Below are positions 16,818 through 25,659 of a DNA stretch of 64,000 bases, one piece after another. The stretch's first letter is position 1. The number at the start of each line of letters is the position of its first letter. Source of the stretch: Candidatus Poseidoniales archaeon (lineage in GTDB: Archaea; Thermoplasmatota; Poseidoniia; Poseidoniales; Poseidoniaceae); contig QQSK01000003.1 in assembly GCA_003602415.1 (NCBI GenBank), positions 1 through 64,000 on the forward strand, read 5' to 3'. The notes under the pieces are model-generated. The model searched no databases. It was not told the DNA's origin and saw only the letters and a list, made by a program, of their open reading frames with translations. The translations under genes were made by a program, and so were the position numbers.

Positions 16818-18083
16818 ATGGCATTCCGTGATTTGTTAGGTGCGGCTACTGAGATTGATGAGTCAACCAGCGTGCTGCATGGAATTTTTGACAAATCCAA
16901 ATCTACAGGACACGGTCTTCTAGTGTTCAATGATTTAATTGAGGCACCCGGTCATAGAGTCGCAGTTAATTTGCTAACAAGACCTCGTCTTTGTGCTGCA
17001 TTATCTATCGAGCCGGAGGATTTTATTGACCTTCTCGGATGGGGGATGAAGAACCCGAGTGAACCAAAGATTGTTGAGAATGGACCGGTGATGGAATGTG
17101 TTCAAGATTCTCCAGATTTGTTCAAATTACCAATTCCTCATCATTGGAGAGAAGATGGTGGACGTTACATGTCATCAAGTGTGATTATTGCTGAATATGG
17201 TGGTATTCGAAACATGTCATTCCATAGACAATTATTGAGGGATAAAAATCACTTGGTAGCTAGAATTGTACCCAGACATCTTCACACAATGACAAATGAA
17301 GCAAGAGGGGTTGGAGATGAGGTTAAAATTGCAATTATCAATGCTCCTGACCCAGTGGTGTTACTTGCTGCTGCAATGTCTTTCAACACTAATCTCGATG
17401 AATTAACAGTTGCTTCAGCATTACATGAGAAAGTGTACGGAAAGCCATTGGAACTTGTTGAATTACCAAATGGAGTTCAAGTTCCAGCAGATGCTGAATA
17501 CGCCATGTGGGGCCGAATAACTACTGAAAATGACTCAGAAGGACCTTATGTCGACATTACGGGAACAGTTGACGATATACGTCAAGAACCAGTTTTGGAG
17601 ATCGATGGAATTACTCATCGCAATAATCCAGTTTTCCATGCTCTTATTCCTGCGGAAGCAGAACACAAGACTCTGATGGGTCTTCCAAGAGCTCCTACTA
17701 TCAAATCTGCAGTAAGCGAAGTGTGTGAGTGCTTAGACGTTCATATGACTGAAGGCGGAGGCGGATGGTTATCTGCGGTTGTTAAAATCAAAGTGGTGAA
17801 TGAGGGAGACGGAATGAGAGCAATCCAGGCTGCACTCGACGGGCATCGTTCTATGAAGATGGTTACCATTGTTGACCAAGATATAGATATTACAGACCCT
17901 GTTAGAGTTGAATGGGCAATGATGACTCGATGGCAACCAGATTCAGACACGTTGATTCTGTCTGACCAAAAGGGGTCAAGCCTAGATCCATCTCGACTTA
18001 GTGATGGTAAAACTGCCAAGATTGGTATTGATGCTACTATCCCATGGGGTTATGATAAATCAGGATTCATGTCAGTTCAGTGA
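16818..18083 (+). CDS. UbiD-family prenyl-FMN-dependent decarboxylase
   Basis: 421-aa member of the UbiD family, non-oxidative decarboxylases that use prenylated FMN. Visible features are PIPHHWREDGGRYMSS, ARIVPRHLHTM, the EYAMWGRI segment with the conserved glutamate region, and the GLPRAPTIKSA block before the C-terminal domain. Two archaeal roles fit the neighbourhood. One is trans-anhydromevalonate 5-phosphate decarboxylase, which makes isopentenyl phosphate for the kinase encoded at 9089. The other is a menaquinone-pathway decarboxylase, since mqnE and mqnA lie at the right end. The first is favoured by the presence of IPK; sequence alone does not decide. It starts a rightward pair with the repeat-protein gene at 18093. 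Confidence 0.88.
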   Translation: MAFRDLLGAATEIDESTSVLHGIFDKSKSTGHGLLVFNDLIEAPGHRVAVNLLTRPRLCAALSIEPEDFIDLLGWGMKNPSEPKIVENGPVMECVQDSPDLFKLPIPHHWREDGGRYMSSSVIIAEYGGIRNMSFHRQLLRDKNHLVARIVPRHLHTMTNEARGVGDEVKIAIINAPDPVVLLAAAMSFNTNLDELTVASALHEKVYGKPLELVELPNGVQVPADAEYAMWGRITTENDSEGPYVDITGTVDDIRQEPVLEIDGITHRNNPVFHALIPAEAEHKTLMGLPRAPTIKSAVSEVCECLDVHMTEGGGGWLSAVVKIKVVNEGDGMRAIQAALDGHRSMKMVTIVDQDIDITDPVRVEWAMMTRWQPDSDTLILSDQKGSSLDPSRLSDGKTAKIGIDATIPWGYDKSGFMSVQ

Positions 18084-18092
18084 GTTGGTTCT

Positions 18093-19067
18093 ATGGACAG
18101 TGCTTCAAAATTACAGCACCCTAGGAGAAACCTCGGTAATCGACATCGTGCTCAGGCAGCGAGATTCGTCAAGTTAGCCAACAAAGATATCGAACGTAAG
18201 TCTGAGAATTTGGCCTGGGCTGAACAGAATGCTCAGCAATCGGTTTTGTACGATTTTACCGATGAAAGAAATTGGCGATGTTTGGCAGAAATCAAGCACA
18301 TGCGTACGGATGAAGAGGGATTAGCTCTAGTGCTAGAGGACTTGTTTGTTGTTCTTGGAAGAGATCCAAATCAGTTGGAACAATTACATGGAATCAACCA
18401 CCTAGATGTTGGTTTAGAATTGTTAGAGGCTGCTTTTCTAACCGATTCTTTGGACCCAGAAAAATGGTTTGCATCATTGGATCAAAACGGATTAGAAAAC
18501 TTTGCAAAAAGGTGCCGAGTTTTAGATTTCACAGACCAAAGAGCCAATATCATCTATGGGCGTAGATTGGAAAGAGTTAGAAAATCTGGGCATGAAATTA
18601 TTTTCATAGATTTAGTCCATCATCTACTTGCTCATCGTCCAGCAAATCATGAATTATGGATGGAATTAGGTCGCCTTCACGAAAGAAGAAATGAGATTGA
18701 TCAAGCCTGGCTTTGTTATGACCATGTTCAACAACTGCGACCTTCTGACCCTGTTCGTGATTTATTTTTGGAGCGTCTCAAAGACGCTATGGATGGTAAA
18801 GAATCAGTGCCTTGGAGTGGTCCTGCATTAGAAACTAGGTCGGATTTCCTAGAAAAAATGCAAAATTTATCTCAATCTGTTTCTGAAATCCCAGTCGAGG
18901 AAATTGTGGATGAAATAGAAGAGGAAACAAATTCAGAATTGAAGCGTTTGCAAGATTTAATCGAAGCTGGAGAAGCAGCAGAAGCATTCTTCATGGCTCG
19001 TTCACTATTGACAACTGGAGAAGAATGGGCAGAGGAATGGATGAAAAAGGCTCAATCAATGCTTTAG
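18093..19067 (+). CDS. TPR-type helical repeat protein
   Basis: 324-aa all-helical protein with tetratricopeptide-like units. The clearest spans about 190-225 (HELWMELGRLHERRNEID followed by AWLCYDHV), with weaker units on both sides. The N-terminus is strongly basic (PRRNLGNRHRAQAAR) and residues 255-290 are acidic. It may serve as a protein-interaction scaffold. It lies nine bases after the UbiD-family gene, suggesting co-transcription, and converges with the next gene by a four-base overlap. No specific function can be assigned. Confidence 0.75.
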   Translation: MDSASKLQHPRRNLGNRHRAQAARFVKLANKDIERKSENLAWAEQNAQQSVLYDFTDERNWRCLAEIKHMRTDEEGLALVLEDLFVVLGRDPNQLEQLHGINHLDVGLELLEAAFLTDSLDPEKWFASLDQNGLENFAKRCRVLDFTDQRANIIYGRRLERVRKSGHEIIFIDLVHHLLAHRPANHELWMELGRLHERRNEIDQAWLCYDHVQQLRPSDPVRDLFLERLKDAMDGKESVPWSGPALETRSDFLEKMQNLSQSVSEIPVEEIVDEIEEETNSELKRLQDLIEAGEAAEAFFMARSLLTTGEEWAEEWMKKAQSML

Positions 19068-20098
19068 ACACCTTGTAAAGTCATAATCTCAGTAACTCTA
19101 CCAGTCCACAAATCGGCCTGTTCACCACCTTCACTAATCGATGCACACAGAGCAGCAAGCATAGCATCTTCAACATCGTTTGGAGATTTTAGTAAGTCAC
19201 TGAATAATTCGGATCTATCCAATCGTTTTGCCAACATTACCAATGCTCTCAAATCAGGTCTTTCAACACCTGAATATCCCTCAACAGTATTTTCGATGCA
19301 CCATTCTAGAACTCCATTTACATCATCAGGGTGAACTTGCAAAACAGGAGCGGTCTCACCTGCTGACAATGGTTTAGCATCCATTATTTGGTCAGCGAAT
19401 TTTTCTACTTCATCACTCAAGAAACCAGATGATATTTCCACAAATATGGCCCCAGATTCTACAGCCAGTTCTATCTGCTTGGCGATAATAGCATGGGCAT
19501 GTGCGTTAAATGCACATCGTGCAGCATCAAACATATGACCAAATGCTAGGTGAATTCTTGCTGCTTGAATTCGAGAAATTGCAATTGTTTCATTTGCGTG
19601 TCCTGCATTTCTTGAAATCTCTCCATGTACATGTAAAGCCATCATTGGTTCATCGATGGATAAGTGAAATGCGGCTTTATTCAGCAATGAAATATCATGG
19701 TCTCGACTAGCTTTAGAAACAGATTTCAATCTTGTTTCTGCCCATGTAAGGTCATCTCTCGCATCTTCGATATCTCCATTTTCAAAGTGAACTAATCCTC
19801 TTTCCATTCTGAGTCTACCCTCTAATGATAAATCTCTGGTTTCAGGACTTCTAGCAACCACTAGTGCCTCTTCTATAGAATCTAAATCGACCTCTCCCTT
19901 GAGTCTTTTTTTCACCAATTCAAGAACTTCAGTTTCCGCAGGACTCAATTTATCTGCTAAGAAATCAACAATGTCGCTCTTCATTACCAAGCCTAATTCT
20001 GCTACTCCTAGCCAACTCTTCCAACCCATCTTTTCCAATAGCGGTTGCAATTCACGTTCACCTGATTCATAGGCAATGATAATTTCTTCAGGATTCAT
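19064..20098 (-). CDS. Helical repeat protein at the end of the exosome superoperon
   Basis: 344-aa protein predicted to be nearly all alpha helix, with TPR-like spacing of Ala, Gly and aromatic residues at about 95-220 (RGLVHFENGDIEDARDDL, then repeated helix pairs). There is no signal peptide or membrane segment. Its start overlaps the end of the DHH phosphoesterase gene by 11 bases and GAGGAAA precedes the ATG, so it is translationally coupled and probably the last gene of the superoperon. Function unknown. Confidence 0.75.
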   Translation of the reverse strand: MNPEEIIIAYESGERELQPLLEKMGWKSWLGVAELGLVMKSDIVDFLADKLSPAETEVLELVKKRLKGEVDLDSIEEALVVARSPETRDLSLEGRLRMERGLVHFENGDIEDARDDLTWAETRLKSVSKASRDHDISLLNKAAFHLSIDEPMMALHVHGEISRNAGHANETIAISRIQAARIHLAFGHMFDAARCAFNAHAHAIIAKQIELAVESGAIFVEISSGFLSDEVEKFADQIMDAKPLSAGETAPVLQVHPDDVNGVLEWCIENTVEGYSGVERPDLRALVMLAKRLDRSELFSDLLKSPNDVEDAMLAALCASISEGGEQADLWTGRVTEIMTLQGV

Positions 20099-21071
20099 TT
20101 TCTTCCCTCTTTGTATTAGCTAGTAGATTGATGAATGCGGTCTCTCCAGCAATTCGATCACAATTGCCAGTCCATCCAGCTGCTCCATCATGACCTCCAC
20201 CTTCACCACCCATTTTTTCGGATAATAATTTCATCATCTCTCCAAGATGAACTCCTGAAATCGTAGAAGACCTAGGTGCTCTAGCAGTTAGTCTCGTTTC
20301 TCCATCTCGGTACCTAGAAACAAGTGCAACTTCAGCGCCAGCCTGTACCAATAGACTTGCCACTTTACCCTCGTGTATTCCAGCATAGGTGTGAACTATG
20401 TTCCATTTGCCACATTCAGTTGATTGACATCGTGATAATGCTTTCAAAATAGCTCCTCTATCACTAGGGCTAATACTTTCATTTTGAATGTCTTCAACAA
20501 ATTCTTGGTATTCGAATTTAGCATCTTTTACAATGTCTGCTGCTGTTCTAAGTGCAAATTCATCCGCATGTCTAAATCGACCAGTATCAGTTATCAGTCC
20601 AGCAAGTAAGAGTTTACGTACTTCGTCTGTTAGAGTGCTTTTGGAATGATTGTTTAGATATTCAAAGACCATCTGTGTGGTGGACCTTGCAGAACCTCTT
20701 ATCTCTAGATCTCCTTCTTTGAATTCCCAATCACATGTGTCGTGGTGGTCAATCACGCAAATCGGTACTCCTTCTGGTAACTTAACACCAGTTTGAGTTT
20801 CAGATGCAGCATCTACAATGATAATGCCTCCAATTTTTGAAGGCCATGATGGACTCTTTGCTAATTTACGGAAAGGTGCGTTCAAATCATTGCATAATCT
20901 ATTGGCTAATTTCCCAAGATGTAATCCACATGCCATTAATCCAGGATCGGATGCAGCCAAAGCTATTGCTGAACCAATTGTATCCATATCGCCGTTTCTT
21001 CCTGCTAAAACTGGGACTGCGCCATTAGAGGTGGCGTTAGCAATCCAATCAGCAAGTTCTTGCAAAATCAT
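20088..21071 (-). CDS. DHH/DHHA1 family phosphoesterase (RecJ/NrnA-like)
   Basis: 327-aa metal-dependent phosphoesterase, expected to act on nanoRNA, single-stranded DNA or cyclic dinucleotides. The DHH motif itself is IDHHDT at about 108-112, the IIIVDAAS aspartate is at 87, and the C-terminal DHHA1 domain ends with GGGHDGAAGW. The first metal motif reads GRNGDMDTIGSA, with the aspartates but without the usual preceding histidine, so metal binding may differ from RecJ. It overlaps the prefoldin beta stop by ATGA. A DHH gene following pcc1 and pfdB is common in euryarchaeal versions of this cluster. Confidence 0.88.
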   Translation of the reverse strand: MILQELADWIANATSNGAVPVLAGRNGDMDTIGSAIALAASDPGLMACGLHLGKLANRLCNDLNAPFRKLAKSPSWPSKIGGIIIVDAASETQTGVKLPEGVPICVIDHHDTCDWEFKEGDLEIRGSARSTTQMVFEYLNNHSKSTLTDEVRKLLLAGLITDTGRFRHADEFALRTAADIVKDAKFEYQEFVEDIQNESISPSDRGAILKALSRCQSTECGKWNIVHTYAGIHEGKVASLLVQAGAEVALVSRYRDGETRLTARAPRSSTISGVHLGEMMKLLSEKMGGEGGGHDGAAGWTGNCDRIAGETAFINLLANTKREENES

Positions 21072-21376
21072 CCCTCGAGAGATTGCTTGAGTTTTTCATA
21101 GGTTGCGATAAGTTCTGCTTCCCGTTCAGCCATACTCGATACAGCCTTGTTCATTTGTTCTAGAGTTGTTTCCAAATCCGAAAGTAGTTGTTCTCTATCA
21201 TCAACCTCTACCAGAATCGTGCCCATCTGTCGATGTAGTGCCATATCCTCTGGTTGCTTTTTTACTGCTGCAATAGTACCTTCCAATTCTCGAAGTTGTG
21301 CACTTAGAGATGCTACTTGTTGACGTGCTGCTTGCACTTCGGCAACTACCATTTGCAATTGTTGTGCTGCTTCCAT
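21068..21376 (-). CDS. pfdB: Prefoldin beta subunit
   Basis: 102-aa subunit of the hexameric jellyfish-shaped holdase that delivers unfolded proteins to the thermosome. Two long amphipathic helices (about 1-40 and 62-100) flank a short hairpin around VKKQPEDMALHRQMGTILVE, the typical beta-type layout. Position between pcc1 and the DHH gene is conserved in euryarchaea and supports the call. Confidence 0.9.
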   Translation of the reverse strand: MEAAQQLQMVVAEVQAARQQVASLSAQLRELEGTIAAVKKQPEDMALHRQMGTILVEVDDREQLLSDLETTLEQMNKAVSSMAEREAELIATYEKLKQSLEG

Positions 21377-21385
21377 GATTAGACC

Positions 21386-21607
21386 TCAGTTGTCGGGGGT
21401 TGAAGAATCCATCAGTTGAATTACCTTATCTGCGATAATAAGCGACCTCATTCTAGTATTCCACATTGCACGAGCATCTTTTGCACGACTTTCACTCAAA
21501 GTGAATGTCAAATTGTTGCCATTAACAACAACATTTTCTTCACTTGCCAAACTAGAAGCTAATGCCTTAGAATTAGGCGAATCCACCGATAGGCGGACAT
21601 TCCACAA
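21386..21607 (-). CDS. pcc1: KEOPS complex subunit Pcc1-like
   Basis: 73-aa protein matching the small Pcc1 fold (a beta-alpha-beta-beta-alpha unit): VRLSVDSPNSKALASSLA, a central NGNNLTFTLSE strand pair, then DARAMWNTRMRSLIIADKV. Pcc1 dimerises within KEOPS, which makes threonylcarbamoyl-adenosine at tRNA position 37. The start is TTG at 21607, with AGGAG about nine bases upstream; no ATG is available. It sits between eL43 and prefoldin beta as in many archaea. Confidence 0.82.
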   Translation of the reverse strand: MWNVRLSVDSPNSKALASSLASEENVVVNGNNLTFTLSESRAKDARAMWNTRMRSLIIADKVIQLMDSSTPDN

Positions 21608-21613
21608 AGAGAA

Positions 21614-21973
21614 TCACTCCTCTTCGTCGATCTCGCCAGCATTCAGAGCACGCTCGTACTCGATAGCTGCTTGCTGAGCGATGTATGCCATATCTGCAGT
21701 TGTTGCACCATCTGCATTTCTGCGGATGATTCTGTTGTTTGCATCTGAAGCACGAGTGTAAGGTTCCCAAGCACCGCCAGCGAAAGTGTGGCCACATTTA
21801 CTGCAGCCCCAAATTCCAACGGACTTGCGTGTTACCTTGCGGTACTGGCAAACTGGACATGTATATTTGGAGGATTTCTTCTTCAAAGCCATGCCAGCAT
21901 TACGTCGAACGCTAACACCATATCTTGCACCAAATCGACCGGTTGCGCCAGCCTTCTGTGTTCGCTTTGCCAT
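21614..21973 (-). CDS. rpl37ae: 50S ribosomal protein eL43 (L37Ae) with acidic C-terminal extension
   Basis: Zinc-binding large-subunit protein. The core has MAKRTQKAGATGRFGARYG, then CPVC...GCSKC as the C2-C2 zinc finger and HTFAGGAW. Around 30 residues beyond the normal end (ADMAYIAQQAAIEYERALN and an acidic tail) are extra. The ATG at 21973 is favoured because GGAGG lies seven bases upstream; the ATG at 21979 overlaps the Rrp42 stop (ATGA) but is only one base from that signal. In many archaea rpoP follows here; none is present. Confidence 0.93.
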   Translation of the reverse strand: MAKRTQKAGATGRFGARYGVSVRRNAGMALKKKSSKYTCPVCQYRKVTRKSVGIWGCSKCGHTFAGGAWEPYTRASDANNRIIRRNADGATTADMAYIAQQAAIEYERALNAGEIDEEE

Positions 21974-21975
21974 GT

Positions 21976-22758
21976 TCATTCCTCCTTAGAGTTGACCAGA
22001 TTAGCGAGTTCGGCGCAGCGCTGCTGTGCGACTCCTAGTATCTCGTCGAATTCCGCCGGAGTGAAAGTTCCCTTTAACCCCTTCTGAAGTGAATGCAGGT
22101 GACCTTCGTCTCCTAAAGTGATGTGAATTCTCTCATCGCCTCCTAATTCTTCTTCTTCATTTGCATCCAGAACATACCTTCCTCCAACACGAGTAAATGA
22201 ACACATTGTTGGTGTCATTGATACAGAAAGAGGATAATCTTCACCGATATCAAATCTTTCTGCTGGAACTATTGCAGTACGTAGTGCTGCAATTGCTCCT
22301 AAAGCACATGCGTCGAAGATATTTCCTTTATCAGAAAGCACGTGAATATCAATCATTATTCCTAGAACTTTTTCGCCAGGGATGATACATAGTGAATCCA
22401 TGTCAATACATCCTGACTCACGAATTCCACGGTCTACAACTCTTCCAAGTTCGATAGATTGTGGAGACGGTGGTCCTGGCTCATATTTGCGTCCAGCAAC
22501 TGGCCTTAGCTCTGCACCACACATCAAGGAACCTTGAGTCGGGCGATCTGGCCACGGAGTTCTAATCTCAAACTTGACACCGGCATAGATAATGGTGTCT
22601 CCCCAGGTTACCTTAGCACTACCTTCAGCATTGTATAGGCAATCGGTTTCTAGTTTGATATCCCTGGATTCCCATCTTCCTCTACCGTCGATTCTTTGGT
22701 CATTGGCTGCTAGAGCTTCCAATTCCTGACGTAGTAGACTTGGTACTAGTTCAGGCAT
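21976..22758 (-). CDS. rrp42: Exosome complex subunit Rrp42
   Basis: RNase PH-fold non-catalytic partner of Rrp41 in the hexameric ring that degrades RNA phosphorolytically from 3' ends. DQRIDGRGRWESRDI opens the domain, followed by AEGSAKVTWGDTIIYAGVK, the LSDKGNIFDACALGAIAAL helix and VGGRYVLDANEEEE. About 260 aa, as expected. The ATG at 22758 is placed by GGAGGTGA six bases upstream; an in-frame TTG directly before it is less likely. It is coupled to rrp41 upstream and eL43 downstream. Confidence 0.95.
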   Translation of the reverse strand: MPELVPSLLRQELEALAANDQRIDGRGRWESRDIKLETDCLYNAEGSAKVTWGDTIIYAGVKFEIRTPWPDRPTQGSLMCGAELRPVAGRKYEPGPPSPQSIELGRVVDRGIRESGCIDMDSLCIIPGEKVLGIMIDIHVLSDKGNIFDACALGAIAALRTAIVPAERFDIGEDYPLSVSMTPTMCSFTRVGGRYVLDANEEEELGGDERIHITLGDEGHLHSLQKGLKGTFTPAEFDEILGVAQQRCAELANLVNSKEE

Positions 22759-23495
22759 CAAGCCTCACCTCCATTCTTCTCAATGTATCGGCGCTTGAGA
22801 GCATCCACCATCAATTCGTGAATCTCTCTTGCAGCTTTCAGATTGTATTCCATACAGGTATTGTACTCTTCAACCGATAGGTCGCCATCCATCTGTAAGA
22901 ATGCGATTTCACCGGTTGTAGGTAGGATTCCCATAGGAAGGTCAGCCTGTCCATAATTGTCTTCTGCTTTGTCAAGGTCTAGGACTACTGTGTCCTCGAT
23001 TTTTCCACTAGCAACTCCAACGATTAGATCACGCATTGGAATTCCAGCATCTGCTAATGCAACAGCAGCAGCAGTAATTCCTACACAACGAGTTCCTGCT
23101 TCAGCAGCAAGAATTTCGATTTCAACACGAATCTTTGATCTTGGATATCTTTCCACTAGTACTACACTCTCAAGAGCTTCAGCAGTAACTTTGCTAATTT
23201 CTCTAGAGCGGCGGTTGAAACCAGGTCGAATTCTGTCACTGGTTGAGAATGGAGCCATATTGTAACGAACGTCAATAACTGCTCTATCTTGTCTCTGAAT
23301 CTTTCTAGGGTGAGCTTCCATTGGGCCGTATACAGCACAAACCGCAACGTTCAGTCCATGCTTTACCCAAGCAGAACCATCTGCTGCAGGAAGAATTCCT
23401 GCTTCAACCTTAACTTCTCTCATCTCATCGACTTTGCGACCATCTAGTCTCAAGCCATCTTCACGTAGTAACTTTACATCTCCGTATCCGCCCAT
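22758..23495 (-). CDS. rrp41: Exosome complex catalytic subunit Rrp41
   Basis: RNase PH-fold phosphorolytic subunit, 245 aa. Family features: RLDGRKVDEMREVKVEAG, GSAWVKHGLNVAVCAVYGPM, RPGFNRRSREIS with RNA-binding arginines, and AEDNYGQADLPMG with the acidic residues of the active site. The start overlaps the Rrp4 stop by one base (TAATG) and GGAGG is eight bases upstream, so the three exosome genes are translationally coupled. Confidence 0.96.
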   Translation of the reverse strand: MGGYGDVKLLREDGLRLDGRKVDEMREVKVEAGILPAADGSAWVKHGLNVAVCAVYGPMEAHPRKIQRQDRAVIDVRYNMAPFSTSDRIRPGFNRRSREISKVTAEALESVVLVERYPRSKIRVEIEILAAEAGTRCVGITAAAVALADAGIPMRDLIVGVASGKIEDTVVLDLDKAEDNYGQADLPMGILPTTGEIAFLQMDGDLSVEEYNTCMEYNLKAAREIHELMVDALKRRYIEKNGGEA

Positions 23496-24181
23496 TAGGC
23501 ATTCCTCCTTTCATCGATTATTGCTTCTAATGAAGCATTGAATGTAGCCTTGTGGCCATCATTGCGCACTAGATCGAGAACTGTACGCATGAATGCTATT
23601 CCATCCGAGTCGCCATCGACCCAAACTCTTCCGTTTTCACCGACGATAATTCGGCAATCACTAACTTCCTTTAATTCTCTAAGAGTTGAATCTCCTTCTC
23701 CTCTTAGTCTTGAAATATGATTCATTGAAATTTCAGACATTATGCCTTCTTTCAATCTTCTAAGTCCAACACCCTTCATTGTTAGAACGATATTGTGTGC
23801 TTCATCTACTTCTTGAACACGAGCCAACATAATGTCGCCAATATCCATGTGTTGTCTTGCTGCACCAAATTCTACTTTCCAAGGTGCCAATGACATTGGA
23901 AGAAGGCCATTAAACGGGCCGTTTACATCTGCGAACCACAGATTGTTTCGAACACTCTCTACGATTCCGATAACCAAATCTCCAGATCTTGGCATGTATG
24001 CTGAATGAATCGGGTCAACTGATGTGACTCCGTTGTTTTGATTAACCCAACCAACTTTGGTTGCGATGATATTGTCGCCCATGATTAGGGTTCCAGTTCC
24101 TGCTCGCACTCCTGATGAAGCCCCGATGGCCTCTCCAGGAGTCACGAGGCGCAGCTCGGCGCCTTTTTTCGCTCCTGACAT
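23495..24181 (-). CDS. rrp4: Exosome complex RNA-binding cap subunit Rrp4
   Basis: 228-aa cap protein of the exosome that feeds RNA into the Rrp41/Rrp42 ring. The N-terminal strand domain ends near residue 60, an S1 domain spans about 65-140 (SGDLVIGIVESVRNNLWFAD, then DIMLARVQEVDEAHNIVLT), and a KH-like domain about 145-215 ends with DGIAFMRTVLDLV. It is followed immediately by rrp41. A GC-rich hairpin lies just upstream in the short gap to SBDS. Confidence 0.94.
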   Translation of the reverse strand: MSGAKKGAELRLVTPGEAIGASSGVRAGTGTLIMGDNIIATKVGWVNQNNGVTSVDPIHSAYMPRSGDLVIGIVESVRNNLWFADVNGPFNGLLPMSLAPWKVEFGAARQHMDIGDIMLARVQEVDEAHNIVLTMKGVGLRRLKEGIMSEISMNHISRLRGEGDSTLRELKEVSDCRIIVGENGRVWVDGDSDGIAFMRTVLDLVRNDGHKATFNASLEAIIDERRNA

Positions 24182-24197
24182 TTCTTTGTCTCCGGTC

Positions 24198-24210
24198 CGG
24201 CGACCCGCCG
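24198..24210. other. GC-rich hairpin between SBDS and rrp4
   Basis: CGGCG-ACC-CGCCG forms a five-pair stem with a three-base loop, the densest GC block in this AT-rich intergenic gap. No T-run follows, so a terminator is doubtful; it may shape the rrp4 leader or be a processing site. Pattern only. Confidence 0.25.
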
Positions 24211-24241
24211 ACCCATGATAAAATAGCCGATTCCAGTATTA

Positions 24242-24928
24242 TCACAATTCTTTGACATCTGAGTTGTTGTCAATGCCTTTGACTTTACCAATAATGTTGC
24301 CAGCCATACCAGGTGGGCATTCGATAATACACGCCCAATCTCCATTCGATAACCACTCTTCTTTGTCCAGATATTGGCGCAAAAATTTGCTAGCCTTTCC
24401 ATATCCTGAACCAGATATTCTAAATGCAATTCTCACAGGTTCAAATGAAAGTGGAATCAATGGCTTGAGAAGACTGATTGCATCCTTTACCTGCAAGTCG
24501 ATTCTCTTGAAAGGATCTGGTGTAAATCGACTTTCTTCTAATGCAAGTTCGATACGAGTTTTTGGATGGGGGGTTTTTGCTTTAGGGTCAATAGCAGTAG
24601 AATGGATTTCTTGAACGATAAGTTGCCATTTTTGCTCAATCATCAATTTGCGCTGATTAGTAGTTAATTGGATACTTCCCTTTTCCAAAATCTTGGTTGC
24701 AATTTCTGTGATGTCCATAGTTCCAAATGTAGAATCGATTGCTTCCTCTGTAGGGCGGTCGCCTCCTCTAGCATCATGCCATACTTCGTCAGTAGCCAAG
24801 AAATCGTCAATGTTAACACTGCTTGGGTCGGTTTTGAACATATCAACCAATTCAGGGTCTACTAGAATTTCATAGCGCTTACCGCCATACTCCCAGCGAG
24901 CCAAGACAGCATTGTCTAGGCTGACCAT
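24242..24928 (-). CDS. sdo1: Ribosome maturation protein SBDS/Sdo1
   Basis: Archaeal SBDS homologue of about 228 aa, which in eukaryotes acts with an EF-2-like GTPase to release eIF6 from 60S subunits. The N-terminal domain starts MVSLDNAVLARWEYGGKRYE, continues VWHDARGG and ATKILEKGSIQLTTNQR, and the C-terminal ferredoxin-like domain covers about 165-228. The ATG at 24928 gives the family start; a GTG at 24940 overlaps the PsmA stop as GTGA and cannot be excluded. Its place between psmA and the exosome genes is conserved in archaea. Confidence 0.94.
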   Translation of the reverse strand: MVSLDNAVLARWEYGGKRYEILVDPELVDMFKTDPSSVNIDDFLATDEVWHDARGGDRPTEEAIDSTFGTMDITEIATKILEKGSIQLTTNQRKLMIEQKWQLIVQEIHSTAIDPKAKTPHPKTRIELALEESRFTPDPFKRIDLQVKDAISLLKPLIPLSFEPVRIAFRISGSGYGKASKFLRQYLDKEEWLSNGDWACIIECPPGMAGNIIGKVKGIDNNSDVKEL

Positions 24929-24936
24929 GATTTTGT

Positions 24937-25659
24937 TCACTCCTCAAGAGGTTTTAGACGGTCAATTTGCTTGTTGACTTCTTCTCTATCAAGAACTCGA
25001 TAACCTTCCGCATCGATAACTGAAACTTCTACAGCATCTCGATTCAATTCTTGGTCGTTAGCATTTCTCAATGCCTCTAATCCAAGTTTCATTGCTGCAT
25101 TTAGAGTCAAGTTCTCCTTCCAGTTCTTCTCGAAGTAATCGATAACAGTATTTCTTCCACTACCTATTGCTCCAGCATGGTAAGATTGGTATGCTCCCGA
25201 AGGATCTGTTTCGAATAGATGGATTCCGTTTTCATCTACTCCACCAATAAGTAGCGCTGTTCCGAAGGGTCGAGAGCCACCATACTGGGTGAACGATTGC
25301 TTGAAATCACAAATTTTCTTTGTCAAAATGTCCACTGGGACCGATGCTGCGTAAGTGATTCTGTTAATCTGAGCTTCAACACGTGCTCTAGCAACCAACT
25401 GTCTAGCATCTGCAACAAGCCCGCTTGTCGCAATACCTACATGGCCGTCAATTTTGAACATCTTCTCAATAGATTCTGGAATAATTAGGCGACTAGCGAT
25501 TCGCTTGTCACAAACCAGCACAACTCCGTCTCTAAATTTGAGACCTGCAGTTGTAGTTCCTCTCTTTACACTCTCTCTAGCATATTCTACCTGAAACAAT
25601 CTTCCATCTGGACTGAATGTGGTAATTCCGTGGTCATATCCTCTTCCGCTCGGCTGCAA
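24937..25659 (-). CDS. psmA: Proteasome alpha subunit
   Basis: Outer-ring gate subunit of the 20S proteasome, 240 aa. Residues GYDHGITTFSPDGRLFQVEY and the ARESVKRGTT helix are the alpha-subunit signature, followed by GVVLVCDKRI and SRPFGTALLIGG. A TTG start at 25659 is proposed: GAGGTG lies six bases upstream and the protein then begins MQPSGRGYDHG, matching the N-terminal gate of archaeal homologues. Longer readings would run into the divergent dph6 promoter. It leads the leftward superoperon. The beta subunit is not in the window. Confidence 0.95.
   Translation of the reverse strand: MQPSGRGYDHGITTFSPDGRLFQVEYARESVKRGTTTAGLKFRDGVVLVCDKRIASRLIIPESIEKMFKIDGHVGIATSGLVADARQLVARARVEAQINRITYAASVPVDILTKKICDFKQSFTQYGGSRPFGTALLIGGVDENGIHLFETDPSGAYQSYHAGAIGSGRNTVIDYFEKNWKENLTLNAAMKLGLEALRNANDQELNRDAVEVSVIDAEGYRVLDREEVNKQIDRLKPLEE

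Noticed and set aside
24198-24210. Riboswitch or structured RNA upstream of rrp4
   Set aside because: Only one five-pair stem exists in a gap of about 60 bases, with no further conserved structure.
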